A stretch of 64,000 bases of DNA from Ipomoea triloba (GCF_003576645.1 NC_044916.1:5075572-5139571), one strand, 5' to 3'. Counted from the first letter of the stretch, positions 1 through 11,884 are shown. Notes: generated by a model from the letters alone, not told the origin. Program-made: numbers and translations.

Positions 1-3000
1 GAAAATGTTTGAAGCTGAGGAATCTCAGCTTGATATAACAGTGTTTGATTGTTTGCAGGGGCAAGTAACAGAAGAAGAAAATAAAAAATTGGTGGAAAAA
101 CCCACAGAGGAGGAAATCAGAAGCAGTGTGTTCAGCATGAATCCGAACAGCTCTGATGGGCTTGATGGTTTTGGAGGAGGATTCTATCAGAGCTGTTGGG
201 AGGTCATCAAAGGTGATCTTTGTGAGGTAATTTCAAATTTCTTTGAGGGGAAACCCTTGACCAAATTCTACACTCACACAGCAATTGTGCTAATTCCAAA
301 GTCCCAAAACCCAGCTACTTTTGCAGATTATAGACCAATCAATCTAAGCAACTTTTGTAATAAAATAATCTCCAAGATCATGGTCTCAAGATTGGCTGAC
401 ATTCTTGCTAGGCTGATTGGTCCATATCAGGCTGGGTTTGTGAAGGGTAGAAACATTATAGACAATATTCTGCTAGCTCAGGAGCTATGCCAGGGTATGT
501 CTGCTGCAAACAAAGATGTGGTCCTAAAATTGGACATGGCCAAGGCATATGACAAGATGTCCTGGAAATGTGTCTTGGCTGTGTTAGAAAAGTTTGGATT
601 TTGTGAAAAATGGATTGATCTTGTGAACAGGACTATTAACAACATTTGGTATTCAGTTATTGTCAATGAAAATCAAACAGGGTTTTTTCACTCCACTAGG
701 GGTCTTAGACAAGGGGACCCATTGTCCCCTAGTCTCTTCATAATTGCTGCTGAACTTTTATCTTGTTTGTTGAATCGGAATGGGAGTGAGTTTACACAGG
801 CAAAGGGGGGACCTGGGATCAATCATCTGTCCTTTGTAGATGATATGATCATTTTCACAACAGGGAAAGGGGAGGCTGTGAGGGAAATAATGAAAACTTT
901 GGAGTGTTATGAGAGTCAATCGGGGCAGCTTGTTAACAAAAACAAGAGTGGTTTTTATATGCATAGCAAGGTGAGGAGTGAAGATGTGAGCAGGGTGAGG
1001 GCTATAACAAAATTTCAGCATAGAGTGTTCCCTTTTACATATTTAGGATGCCCTATTTACATGGGAAGGAAGAGAGTGGATTTGTTTTCATCTTTAATTG
1101 ACAGGATTGCAGCAAGATGCAGAGGTTGGCACACTAGACTCCTAACACAGGGAGGCAAAGCTGTGCTGATCAAATCAGTGTTGCAGGCCCTCCCTATGCA
1201 TGTTTTCTGTGCAATTAATCTTCCCAAGGCTGTTATCAAACAGATTGAGAGGATCTTTGCAAATTTTTTCTGGGAAGAGGTGGATGGGAAGCATAAATAC
1301 CATTGGAGTGCTTAGGATTCATTGGCAAAAACAACTGAGCAGGGAGGAGTGGGCTTTAGTAGTTTGAAGGAGATGGTTGCAGCTGCAGGGATTAAGCTTT
1401 GGTGGCACTTTAGGGTTGATAAATCATTGTGGAAGGAATACATGGAGGCTAAGTACTGCAGCAGATCAAACTCAGTGTATAAAAGTTGGCAGTATAAAGA
1501 TTCCCACATATGGAGGAGGTTGGTGGAGACAAGGGAAAGGGTAGAAGGGGAGATAATATGGAAGATAGGGGAAGGTAATGTGAGTTTATGGTGGGACAAC
1601 TGGGATGGGGAAGGTGCCTTGGCAAAGAGATTAAACATTGGAGGGAAAACAAGATCAAAAGAAAAGGTGAAGGATTTCTTTAAAGAAGGAAGATGGGAAG
1701 TGGAGGGACTGTAAGAAGAGGTGGGAAGGCAATTAATCAGACTAACCCTGAGAGAAGGAGTCCCAAATAAGGCTATTTGGAGACCAGAATCTAGTGGGAA
1801 TTTTACCTTTGCAGCAGCAAAAAAATTTGAAAGAAATCAGAATGGTGAAAGAGAGTGTTACAGGCATTGGAGTAGAGAAGAATTTGGGCAAAACATGTGC
1901 CTTGGAAAGTCTCCTTCTTAGTATGGAGAGTTTTCAAAAGAAAGTTGCCAATGGATGATGTTTTAACAAGGTTTGGGTATCACATTGTATCCAGATGTAG
2001 TTGCTGTTCTGTACCTGCTGTGAGTACTTTGCAGCATGTTTTCTGTACAGGGGAGGTTGCAAAAGAAATATGGAGTTAGTTTGCAGCAACTTTGGGAATC
2101 AAAGTTCATACAAGAAGCTTGGAACAAGTATGCTATGCCTAGTGGAAGAAAAAGAAACAGAATAGGTTGTTGAAGTTCATAACAGAAAAACTGCCAATGA
2201 TCATTATTTGGGAATTATGGGTCAGCTTCACCCAGTGCAAATATGGAGGAAAGAAGGTTGCAGTGACAAGGATTAAATTTCAAATAACAAAAGCAGTGAC
2301 TGAGTGCATAGCTAGAAGGTGGCCAGAGTGGGATCCTTTCCCTCCCATTTGGACTGTTGTTCTTAGAAAGGCAGAAGGGTTTGGAGTGCAGAGAGTGGTG
2401 GTGAGGAGCAACTGGTGTAAACCAGTTGGAGGCTGGGTTAAGGTTAACTTGGCTATTGCCACAAGAAGGAAGAGTTGTGGTTTTATCATACGGAATGCAA
2501 GAGGACAATTCTGTTTAGCTGGGGTCTACTCTGAGAACCTGTTTAGTAATGCTGTGGAAATGAGGAAGATTATGGAACAGGACATATGGGCTTGGTGTAG
2601 GAGGAAGAAGATAGAGAGGGTGGAATTGGAATCTGATGAGCCTGAGCTCCTTAAGGCAATGAATCAGATGGGTAGGGTGAGATCAAATGTATGCAATGCA
2701 ATGGTCAATTGCTTTGCTTGCTGCTTAACAGATAGGTGTGAACTCTGGAATGTGGTCTTTCAAAAGGAGAGCAGCTTGCCAAGACATCTGGTACAGCTGT
2801 TAGGCCTTGAGGGCATTCCACATTTTGCTTTTGCCCCTGGGCATGACTTGGCTGGACCATGACAGAAGCAGGTGGGCTGATGAGGGGGGAGTGCTGGGCT
2901 CCTGCCTGAGGCTGCACCAGTTGGATCTGTTTCCCACACTTCACCACCCCATTGATGAAGGATCACAACAGAACCTGGGAACCAGGTATGATGATGGGGC

Positions 3001-4053
3001 AGCTGTAGGGTTGCAGTTGCTGCAAGAAATCAAAAGCTCAAGGGATCATGACAGCAGGGCAGCAGCAGCACAGGTAGCTTCTTCTGTAAACTTTCTTTGG
3101 TACATTGTAGATCTAACCTTTGCAGCAAGTGAGTTTGGCTTATATGCAGCAATGGAAAGTCACAACAGACCTGGGGTAGTTTATGGGGGGGGTATCTGTA
3201 ATGCTCTTCATGATCTAGCACAGTTTGTACACAGAATTAGGAGTGCTTATTGAGGCTCCTTGTCTTAGAAAGTCTGGTTTGAAATGGGGAAGGCAAGTAT
3301 CAATGAAACATGAAAAATGAAAAATGAAAATAAAGAAGAAAGGAAAAGTTGCATGTTATGTGATAAAGCTGTTGTGATCTTTACCATTGCTTAGAGGGGA
3401 GGCTAAGGGAATTACCCTGTAACACTGTAGAGATCTGCAGAGGGTAGTTCTTCTCTACCTCTAAGGGTGGCTTGTTTGCCTGCTTATGCCATTGCTTTGA
3501 GGTACACGACAAAAAACACCTTGTGATAACCATGCAGAGATCTGTACATAGGGTGTTTGTGTCATCTCTTAGGGTGGTTTTGAGTAGGGTTGCTAGGGTG
3601 TTATTGCTTAATGGCTGGCATTATTAATGCCCCTGGATAAACCACAGAGCTCTGTGCCAGGTGGGGTTAGTTAGTCCATTAAGGGTAATAACCTAGAAGG
3701 ATCTTGAGGGCATCGGTCCCAATATGATGTACAGGGCATGGATCATGAATGAGCATTAAGGGGTTAGAAGTGGTCCTTTGAGAATGGTAAGGAGACTTTG
3801 TGACTATTGATGCATGATGAGTTGGACTAGCTTGATGGATTGGTAAGGTATACAATGTGGGAATGAAGGAGCACAGGAGAGGATATTTTGGGTTGTAAGG
3901 GTCTGTTGGCTTTGATCCTAGATGTTGTTTTAGTTGCTATGATAAGTATGTAAGGCCGAATGGCCTCTTGTGTTTGGTGATCACTTTTGGATCACATGTA
4001 TGACTCTTGTGTTTTAGAAATGAAATGAAGGATGGTTTAAAAAAAAAAAAAAA
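1..4053 (+). mobile_element. LINE (non-LTR retrotransposon) copy 1, ORF2 broken, 5' end outside window
   Basis: The copy encodes the second half of a plant L1-type ORF2 and is dead. The reverse transcriptase spans about 5-1315, with visible motifs YRPINLSN, LKLDMAKAYDKM, GLRQGDPLSP and FVDD, so the catalytic aspartates are retained. A nonsense TAG at 1313-1315 replaces an expected Trp codon, because the same frame continues to 1714. A second in-frame stop lies at 1712-1714, a frameshift at about 1866-1890, and another stop at 2077-2079. A zf-RVT-like segment (PWKVSFLVWR, with Cys-rich SRCSCCS) covers about 1890-2079. An RNase H-like region follows at about 2400-2810 (VELESDEPELL, then HLVQLLG) and lacks obvious catalytic acids. 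The 3' part (2860-4038) is non-coding apart from a 148-codon open frame at 2807-3253 of uncertain meaning. It ends in poly(A) at about 4039-4053. The endonuclease would lie off the left edge. Confidence 0.9.
2860..4038 (+). other. 3' non-coding region of LINE copy 1
   Basis: This is the long 3' tail of the LINE. Three imperfect segments around 3405-3470, 3510-3580 and 3615-3680 share an (A/G)GAGNTCTG(C/T) core with GT-rich flanks, so the tail may contain degenerate internal repeats. The last 100 bases (GGCCTCTTGTG... GATCACTTTTGG) resemble the 3' ends of the two short LINE remnants that follow. This marks all three as one family. Confidence 0.55.
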
Positions 4054-4139
4054 CCCTAACCCCTAAATCTAACCCCTAAACCCTAAACCCTAAACCTTAA
4101 ATCTAACCCCTAAACCTTAAATCTAACCCCTAAACCTAA
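4054..4139 (+). repeat. Telomere-type repeat block 1 (CCCTAAA variants)
   Basis: Degenerate Arabidopsis-type telomeric repeat read on the C-rich strand (CCCTAAA, CCCCTAAAT, CCTTAAATCTAA). It begins directly at the poly(A) of LINE copy 1 and ends where LINE remnant 2 begins, with no other DNA between. Confidence 0.9.
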
Positions 4140-4356
4140 TAGTTGTTTGATTGCTTGATGGAATAGTTGTTTGATAGCTTATTTTGATCTTGGAGGTAAG
4201 GATGCTTGACTTATTAGTCATGATATTGAGACTTTGATAGGTTTATGGCATTGTTGTAAGGCATTATGCCCGGTTTATGGAAGGGTCACTTTTGGGCCCA
4301 TGTACTTGACATTTGCTTTGAGTTTGGTATACAATGACTATTTTTAAAAAAAAAAA
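4140..4356 (+). mobile_element. LINE remnant 2, 5'-truncated 3' end with poly(A)
   Basis: About 200 bp of LINE 3' tail (GTAAGGCATTATGCCCGG... GGGTCACTTTTGGGCCCATG) followed by an A-tract at about 4346-4356. It is similar to the end of copy 1 (GGCCTCTTGTG... GATCACTTTTGGATCACATG) and lies in the same orientation. Both ends abut telomeric repeat. Confidence 0.75.
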
Positions 4357-4563
4357 CCCTAAATCCTAAATCCTAAACCTAACTCTAACCCCTAAACCTA
4401 ACCCTAACACCTAAATTGAAACCCTAACCCCTAAACCTTACCCTAAATCCTAAACCCTAAAACTAACCCTAACCCCTAAATCTAACCCTAATCCTAATCC
4501 TAACCCCTAAATTGAAACCCTAACCCCTAAACCTAAACCCTAAACCCTAAATCTAACCCTCTA
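4357..4563 (+). repeat. Telomere-type repeat block 2
   Basis: About 200 bp of degenerate CCCTAAA/CCCTAACC units, with a few AATTGAAA interruptions, placed between LINE remnants 2 and 3. Confidence 0.9.
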
Positions 4564-4652
4564 GGGCCTCTTGTATATTTTGAGGTCACTTTGGGGCCAT
4601 TGATTGTAATGGCTTTGCCACATTTTGATAAAAATAAAAAATAAAAAAAAAA
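4564..4652 (+). mobile_element. LINE remnant 3, very short 3' end with A-rich tail
   Basis: Only about 65 bp of the LINE 3' end survives (GGGCCTCTTGTATATTTTG, GGTCACTTTGGGGCC), followed by an A-rich tail at about 4629-4652 that runs into CCCCTAAATC. Orientation matches copies 1 and 2. Confidence 0.7.
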
Positions 4653-4872
4653 CCCCTAAATCTAACCCTAACCCCTAAACCTAACCCTAACACTTAAACT
4701 GAAACCCTATCCCCTAAATCTAACCCTAACCCCTAAATCGAAACACTAACCCTAATTGTAACCCTATATTGAAACCCTAAACCCCAAACCTTAACCACTA
4801 AACCCTAACCCCTAAACCCAAACCCTAACCCCTAAATTGAAACCCTAACCCCTAAACCTTACCCTAAATCCT
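4653..4872 (+). repeat. Telomere-type repeat block 3
   Basis: About 220 bp of degenerate telomeric repeat, ending at the junction with a LINE endonuclease fragment (CCCTAAATCCTA then GAGGGATAAGG). Confidence 0.9.
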
Positions 4873-5468
4873 AGAGGGATAAGGAGGGAACTGTGGGAGG
4901 GAATTAGGGAACTAGCTGAGGGGGAGGTAGGTAATGGAGCATGGGTAGTCATGGGAGATTTCAACTGCATTTTAAATGCTGATGAAAAGATGGGAGGGAT
5001 TGCTTATAATATGGACAAAAGTAGGGAATTCCAACATTGCATTGATGAATCAGAGTTGAGGGAGGTGCCATATTATGGAACACTTTCACATGGTGGAATG
5101 GGAGGAGTGGGGAGCATGCAATATGGAAGAGGCTTGATAGATATTTAATAAATGAACAATGGGAAAATGAGATACAAACATATGTCCAGCACCTGTCAAA
5201 AAATACTTCTGATCACTCTCCACTATTAATAAAGATGGAGACTAAACAAAAACTGGGTAGAAAGAATTTCACATTTCTAAATGTGTGGTGTGAGCATGAA
5301 CAGTTCTTGGAAGTGGTCAGAAGATCTTGGGAGGAGGAGGTGCAAGGAAATGCCATGTACACATTTATGACAAAGCTGAAAAGGTTGAGGGCTGTCCTGA
5401 AAAAATGGAACTGGGAGGTTTTTGGGGATATCTTTGCAAAACTGAAAAATTTAGAGGGATATATATAA
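4873..5468 (+). mobile_element. LINE endonuclease/linker fragment, frameshifted
   Basis: This encodes the C-terminal part of an APE-type LINE endonuclease and the start of the linker to the RT. GAWVVMGDFNCIL is readable at about 4936-4974, and the SDHSPLL motif at about 5207-5227 in another frame, so a frameshift lies near 5110. LNVWCEHEQFL and a basic linker (FGDIFAKLKNLEGYI) end at 5468. The fragment starts inside the domain at the telomeric-repeat junction and stops before the RT. It could come from the same family as copy 1, whose endonuclease is outside the window. Confidence 0.8.
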
Positions 5469-6686
5469 TGAGAGAATCACAGGCAGACTAGAATAGGGAA
5501 TCACAGGAAGCCTAGAATAGGGAATCACAGGAAGCCTAAAATAGGGAGTCATAATCTGACTCAAATACATAGAGTATTAATAGCGCCAAGGAGTATTGGA
5601 AGATATATTTGATCCAAGTTGGGGAAGGTATATGGGGCTTAGTCTCTCTTTTATGATTAGTATGATCAATAGATATATTTGCCAGATTATTTGCTAAAAT
5701 TGCAAAATGATTATTTTTTGAATTTCTAGTTCAATCTAACTAGTATGTGGATTTAAATAATGAAGATCTTTTCATTCCATGAAATTTCTCGATATTCTAT
5801 TAAATTTGGGTTCTTATCTCCTATATGTTATAGCATATAATAAGGCTTTAATCGTATACAATATCAAACAAATTCAAACAACTAACACACTTCAAAACCC
5901 TAGCAATTCCCAAAACAAAATCCCCTTTATGAAATTCAGCCTAAGATAAAATCAAACTAACTTGAACCCACGAAGTCTTTAGGCACACATTCATAAAGGA
6001 AATCCAAAAGCACAAAGTAAACGCATGGTAAAGTTTTATATATAAATAAAGAAGAAAAAGCCCTGACCATGGCTCCAACCATTGTCATGGTGAGCATATG
6101 GCAAGGCAAACAACTGGGAACGTTGTCAGTAGGGACAGACACATCCATGGTGATGTCTGCTTAGACGTCAAAGATCTTGCCACCACAATTGTGGCGGTGT
6201 TTGTGGCCATCAAAGATTGTTGCAAAACCCCAAATTCTTCGTTCTCCTTGCTAATTTGAGTCTCGGGTCGTTCCAACAATGGTACTTTTAATTTGTTCTT
6301 TCACTTTTATAGCTTCTCATGTCTTTTGGAACCTTCCATGTATCTAGACTACGACTTTGAAACTCCTCCAATTAAACTCAAAACTCCCCAATTTTAAGAA
6401 TTAACATATCCTCACCACCTAGACATGATTAATAATTGAATAAAGAATAAAATTATTGGCCAAAATGCATATGAGCAACAAGAAATTTGATCGAAAATAT
6501 AATGTAAGCAAATATGGCATTTATTGAAAAATGATTTCTTCCACTCTTAAATTTCACCTCCAATATTCTCCCTGATGTGACATTAATTCATTAGATGCCA
6601 TGAATTAGTTAACCCTACCACTAATTCAAAATAGAAGTTACTTACCAATTAGATGCTTAGCTTCTACATCATGGGGGTGGGGGGGT
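5469..6686. other. Intergenic; short tandem repeat, no gene seen
   Basis: At 5469-5555 a unit of about 26 bp (GAATCACAGGAAGCCTAGAA with variants) is repeated three to four times. The rest is AT-rich. The open frames on the minus strand at 5957-6279 have no recognisable domain or coding character and I do not call them. Confidence 0.5.
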
Positions 6687-6691
6687 GGACT

Positions 6692-8560
6692 TGTCACGCC
6701 CCACTTCTAGGACATGCATGAAAACCTGCAACAATACGAAGTCTAACCATACCTACTTCTCATAACCTTCATAACAACACTTGATTACATAATAATTCCA
6801 CAACCCAAAATGGCAATATGTAAAGAACTAGTTCTTCCCAAGAACTTATCAATTCACCACTATTAAATATTCACAATCAAGAGTAGTATGTCTAAAATAC
6901 ATCACAAGCACCAAAAACCATGCATAATAGGTTATCAAGAATACAAAGGGTCAAAGGTATTATCCAACACAAGCAAAAATCTATGATAAGCTCCAATACT
7001 AGGACTAAGCATCCAAGTTTCAAAAGCCACCTTCAAGACCCCACCACTTGTGCTCGTGTTAATCACAACTGTACTCCTTATCTACTCTGGAACATGAGGA
7101 AATAGAATTAATGAACTAATGCCCAGTAAGTGATACTCTGTTCAACCCCGGATCAAGTAACCTTAAAAAATAATAAGCTTTATAGTAATTTAATAGGTGC
7201 AAATCACGATCTTCAAACTGTATCGAAGTCATATAATTCCATCATACCATACACAGGTTCTTCAAAATAGCAACTTTAGCTTTAGCTACACCGGCATCAA
7301 CATTATTTCATAACACAATACTTTCAAAGCTCAAATCATTCTTTAACACATGACTCATTGGCAACCTACACCCACCATTATACCTTGTGGCATATGCCAT
7401 TATCGATATAATGATCTAAAAAGACTCGACGATTCGGAATGAGTCAGGCTCGACGATTCGGAATGAGCAGGATGGAACGTTCCAACAAATAATTCAAAAG
7501 TAAAGACTCGACGATTCGGAATGAGTCATGCTCGACGATTCGGAATGAGCATTTATGAACGTTCCAAGCCAAACAAAACAAATAACAAATTGTAGGTTGC
7601 CTCATGAGTTTGGTCAAACATTCCAAATAATTCTTATAATCAAATAGTCCATTGTAGCAAAAATCGTTTTCTTAACATACACCACATAACAAAGTGCATA
7701 TCCAAAAGTAATATGAAATCCGTATAGCTCATAACTTGGCAAAACAAATCTGACTTCATAAACTAATAATTGCCAAATAACTTACTTGATCCTCTCTTAT
7801 AGCAAAACCCCTTAGTACAAATCACACTTACAATTAAAGTCCAAAAGGTCATGTTCACCTATTCACAAAATCCATACTTAGGCATGCCCAAAGATATCTA
7901 TAATCAAGTTTAATAGTCCAAAAACATATCATAGCACTTCTTCAAACATATACTTAAAATTAATACTAATAACTCATAAATCGCATAATAGTGAACTCAC
8001 ACTTTAACAATCATAAATAGCTTGAGTCATACTATATCAAAAGCCCAACATATTGTTAACTCAAACTAACCCTAAAATGGGTATTCCAATTGGTAGAGAT
8101 TCCAAATAAGTTATGGGTTTTGCAAAATAAGGAGAGAAGAGTTAACTACTTACCTAAAACATCCAAATCTTAGCTATTTAGCTCACCCAAATACTCCTTG
8201 TCAAAACCCTAATATTTTCAAAGCATCACTCTTAGGGCTCCAATGATAAACACAACTCAAAAAGAGTGAAATATGGAGGTCAAACTTACCTTGAATACTC
8301 CAAAAATTACTTGAGACCTAAGCTTGAAGAGGATGGAGATCAAAGCTTCAAGACTTTTTCCTTCCCTTCTCTATAGCCAATCTTCTTATCTTCTTTCAAA
8401 TGAAGACTTTATCCAACCCAAGTGATTTCTTAACCTTTAAGGGTGAGAAAAGGGTAATTTGGTAATTTTATCCTAGGTCAAATTTTAGAAGCTAGCTTTG
8501 ATTTGTTGACTTCATTTAATAACTATAAGTATAATTATTTTGCTTACAATGGGTATTACA
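6692..8560 (-). mobile_element. Solo LTR (Ty3/gypsy type), 1869 bp, flanked by 5-bp TSD
   Basis: Ends are TGTCACGCCC and GGGTATTACA. On the minus strand this reads TGTAATACCC ... GGGCGTGACA, a familiar plant gypsy LTR terminus pair. A perfect 5-bp target duplication GGACT lies at 6687-6691 and 8561-8565. No gag-pol coding is present, which fits a solo LTR left by recombination between two LTRs. The exact superfamily is inferred from the termini. Confidence 0.85.
7423..7568. repeat. Paired 19-bp motif array inside the solo LTR
   Basis: The 19-mer CTCGACGATTCGGAATGAG occurs four times, at about 7425, 7449, 7507 and 7531, arranged as two tandem pairs. Each pair is followed by a palindromic GGAACGTTCC or GAACGTTC element. 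The larger unit is about 82 bp, repeated twice. The position inside an LTR suggests a duplicated enhancer-like block, but this is inference. Confidence 0.8.
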
Positions 8561-9439
8561 GGACTGGAAGGGAAAAATATTAAGGATCTCTAGCATTACT
8601 CAATATCATTAAAAAGTTCTAACTAAGACTTTATTTATAATATCATTTAAAAAGTTTGGATGGACAAATGGATGTCTAACAACAAAACAAATGGGGGACT
8701 AAATTGGTTAAGATTTTTAAAGTTGAGAGACTTAATTGGTCAAAAAATAGTCAAAGATTAAATTGATAATTTCGTTATAGTCAATGGACCATTTCGATAA
8801 TTAACTCTTAAAATTCGATGGAAGGAATAATTGACTGGTGACATCGGAAGCAGTTTATTTTGAAAATGATTTGACTTTGTGGTTATTAGTTGTATTTTTC
8901 CACGTAAGTCGACAAGCAATAATATTAATTGCTCAAACTTATATTACTTTGAATTGATCCAAATAATAACAATAATTCGTTGTGCATTTTAATGAGTTGG
9001 TTGGAAAGTAGTAGTTCGGTTGCAGTCAACTTTTCATTTGTTTCTTTGTTCATGCACGTTTGGGCATGCAGATTGACTTGAGATCAATGATGTTAATAAG
9101 TAAGACATTAATGAAAAAGAAGAAGAAAATATTTTTTTTTTAAAATGTAAGTACCCAAAAAAACACATATACACGTAGTTAAAATTGTGATGGTAAGTTG
9201 TCTACATGGACAGCTCATTTAATCAAAGGGGGTGAAATTTGAAAAGAAAGACCAGGGATCAAACTTCTGTATGTGTTCAACTGAGTTACCATGATTTTCA
9301 TCCTCACATATGCTCTGTCGGGTTGGACCGTGGGAACCCTTGGAGTTGGAGATTCAATCTTTTGGGAAGAAAATTATGATGGTAAGTGATTATACCAAAA
9401 AATTTAATATTCGTATTAGAATCTAACTCTTGTTAACTA

Positions 9440-9655
9440 TTATATAATATAACCCAATGTGGTAGCTCAAGTGGCAAGTGAGCTCTCTTTGTGGGGAAGA
9501 ATTTCAAGAGAACACGCACAAGTGAGCTCTCGGAGCGAACGTGGGTGTACCTGAACCGTTAAACGGACAGAAAAAAACATATGAGAGGTCATGATATCGA
9601 GTCTTAGTGGAGGTGCCATTGACCTTTGTGCTTCAATAAATTAATTTTCATTTTT
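9440..9655 (+). mobile_element. SINE-like element, partial
   Basis: An A-box-like start (GGTAGCTCAAGTGGCAAGTG) and a degenerate B box (GATATCGAGTCTT) are followed by GGAGGTGCCATTGACC and TTGTGCTTCAATA. That tail also occurs at 10935-11000 and 19440-19490. It is a tRNA-derived SINE family by architecture. Boundaries are approximate. Confidence 0.5.
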
Positions 9656-11374
9656 TACTTACTTTTTTAACAAAGTTTTATGATTTTTAAATTCAGATTC
9701 TTGCATTTAATAGAACATTGAATAGAGTTTTTAAATTACATATATAACTTTTAAGAACTAACGATAAATTCAATGGTACAAAAAATTAAATTGAAAGTAA
9801 TTTTAATAAAGTCTCATTATATGAGTAAGTCATATAAAATAAGACACATGATGTAAAATAAAAATAAATATTACGTAAAATTATAATTAGACACAATATT
9901 TTATTGCATACCCCTGGCTCCACCTCCATTATTTTACTACTAGTCATGCTATACGCGATGCAACAAAATAAATGTTTAATATTAGTACTTAGTGTTAAAA
10001 TTATAGTTATATTAAAATAAATTTTTTAAAAATATAGTATCTAAATTTTAAAAAGGTCGTAAAACTCATATTATTTTAAAAAGTATAATTGATAATTTGG
10101 GTAATAGTCATGTTATGATTAATAATTGTTGTAGTATTTTTTTTTTTAGAATATTATGTCTACACTAGAAAAAGCTAAGGAGTAGCATTTAAAAAGTGGT
10201 AAATGTAAAAAAAAAAATGGTAAATGAATAAATATAATTATGGAAGTAGTTAATATATAATAACGGAAGTTTAACACTATAAAGACAATTTTATTCGATA
10301 AAAAGTAGCAATGAAATATTTATAACACAATATACAACTCAACAAGTATAGGAATATGGACATAAATTAGTGGTACTAACATAGATTCCCTCTTATATAA
10401 TTTTTTTTTATTTTTTTTATAAGTTTGAACCTCAAACTTTAGAGCCTTACACCATTCATGTTTTAGAGATTGGTAGAGGAAATAAATCACGGAATATGTC
10501 TCAACAGACTTACAAATTACATGCCCATGATCAAATTGTGGGATATTTAAATTTTTATAGATTAATGATTATGAATATAGAGATGGGTTATTGTTGCTCT
10601 CCTTTTGCAGTTTGCTCTCTTGATTTCCTCCTTTTTTACCCTTTTCTAATTTCGTATAGACTTGGCCTTCCTTGTTTAACTAATGTAATTTGAATTGAGA
10701 CAAGTTGAGGTTAAAGTCTACGACAATCTTAAAACGCTGCCCAATGAAAAGAGTGCATGGGAACGTAGAAAATTTGTCTTCCTTAGATTTGATGGGGACG
10801 AGCCTACAATCATGACCCTTTGACCCAACCGGCGGCATATATATGCTTTCACTTTCATTTACATTAAAACTAGATTATAATTCATGTTTCCTTCATTTTT
10901 TTTTTGTGTGGTAACTAAAGAATTTCATAGTTGCCAAGACCTTGGGTAGTATTGACTCTTTGTGTTTCAGTAGGTTAAAAAATAGTTATAAACAGATACT
11001 ATATTAAGAATTTCATAATGATCCTAACTTGTCTCTCAATTATATTGTCACAAGTTTTCACTTTCAGTTGTCTATGAAATGGATTCATTCATCACTTGTC
11101 TCTCAATTATATTGTCACAAGTTTTCTCTTTCAAGTTGTCTATGAAGTGGATTCATTCATCTCTTAATTGTTTGCAAAGTGAGTTCTTAACCAAACTCAT
11201 CAAACAGAACTCATGGGTAAAAGAAGTCATTTTACATATAATTAACAAACAAAAAGTGGTAACAAGTATAATTTAGTGACAGAAAACTGTAATTTTTCTA
11301 TTTTAAAAAAACTATAACTGTATGAGGTACCATGCGGGTCCAATTAAGGGACAAAGTGTTGGTCAGTTTGATTT

Positions 11375-11462
11375 TTCTATACAAGAGGGGATTCGAATTC
11401 CCGACCTCTTTTAAAAGATGAGGGTGTACGGTCACTCACACCAACTAAGCCGGTTAGTATTG
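11375..11462 (-). mobile_element. tRNA-derived SINE head, minus strand
   Basis: On the minus strand, ACCGGCTTAGTTGGTGTGAG resembles an A box and GGTCGGGAATTCGAATCCC a B box, at tRNA-like spacing. It is not a tRNA gene because no cloverleaf closes around it. Confidence 0.5.
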
Positions 11463-11821
11463 AATATTTGTTAACTTATAAGAAAAGATGATTTAATGCA
11501 ATAATTACATGCATAAAATATTTATAGAACATAAGTTTTCAACAGTAAGTATTTGATTTAGTTTCCTACATACAGAAGAAATAGAACAAGTATTTTGAAC
11601 ATTGAAAAGTAATTAATAGGCTAATAGCCCATTGTTTTTTCACTTGTACGATTTATATTATGTAGTGAATTTATATTCAAAACATTCTATTCAACATTCA
11701 GGAAGGGATGAGAATTCTTTTATAAAAGTAACAACAATTAACTGGAGAAATGAAACTTTTGAGAAAAATAAAAAGAAAAATGAGTGCAGATAAACCATTT
11801 TTTAACATTAAAAATAGAAGG

Positions 11822-11884
11822 GTCACACTTGTGTGAGACCGTCGCACGGATCCTTATTCGTGAGACGGCCTCACACAAGTTTTT
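11822..11884. mobile_element. Short MITE with CACACTTGTGTGAGACCGTC terminus
   Basis: Inverted ends CACTTGTGTGAGACCGTC and GAGACGGCCTCACACAAG are separated by about 22 bp. Two larger relatives sit inside intron 2 of gene D (44455-44880 and 45384-45538). Confidence 0.65.

Noticed and set aside
2807..3253. 148-codon open frame after the LINE RNase H-like region
   Set aside because: It overlaps the LINE 3' end. NALHDLAQF hints at an RNase H tail, but no continuous domain is visible, so I treat it as LINE tail rather than a gene.
5957..6279. Two overlapping minus-strand open frames of 63-64 codons
   Set aside because: No domain, no signal of splicing or promoter, and mutual overlap. Length is within chance expectation.
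7423..7568. CRISPR-like spaced repeats
   Set aside because: Plant nuclear DNA, only four copies, irregular spacing, and inside an LTR with a target duplication.
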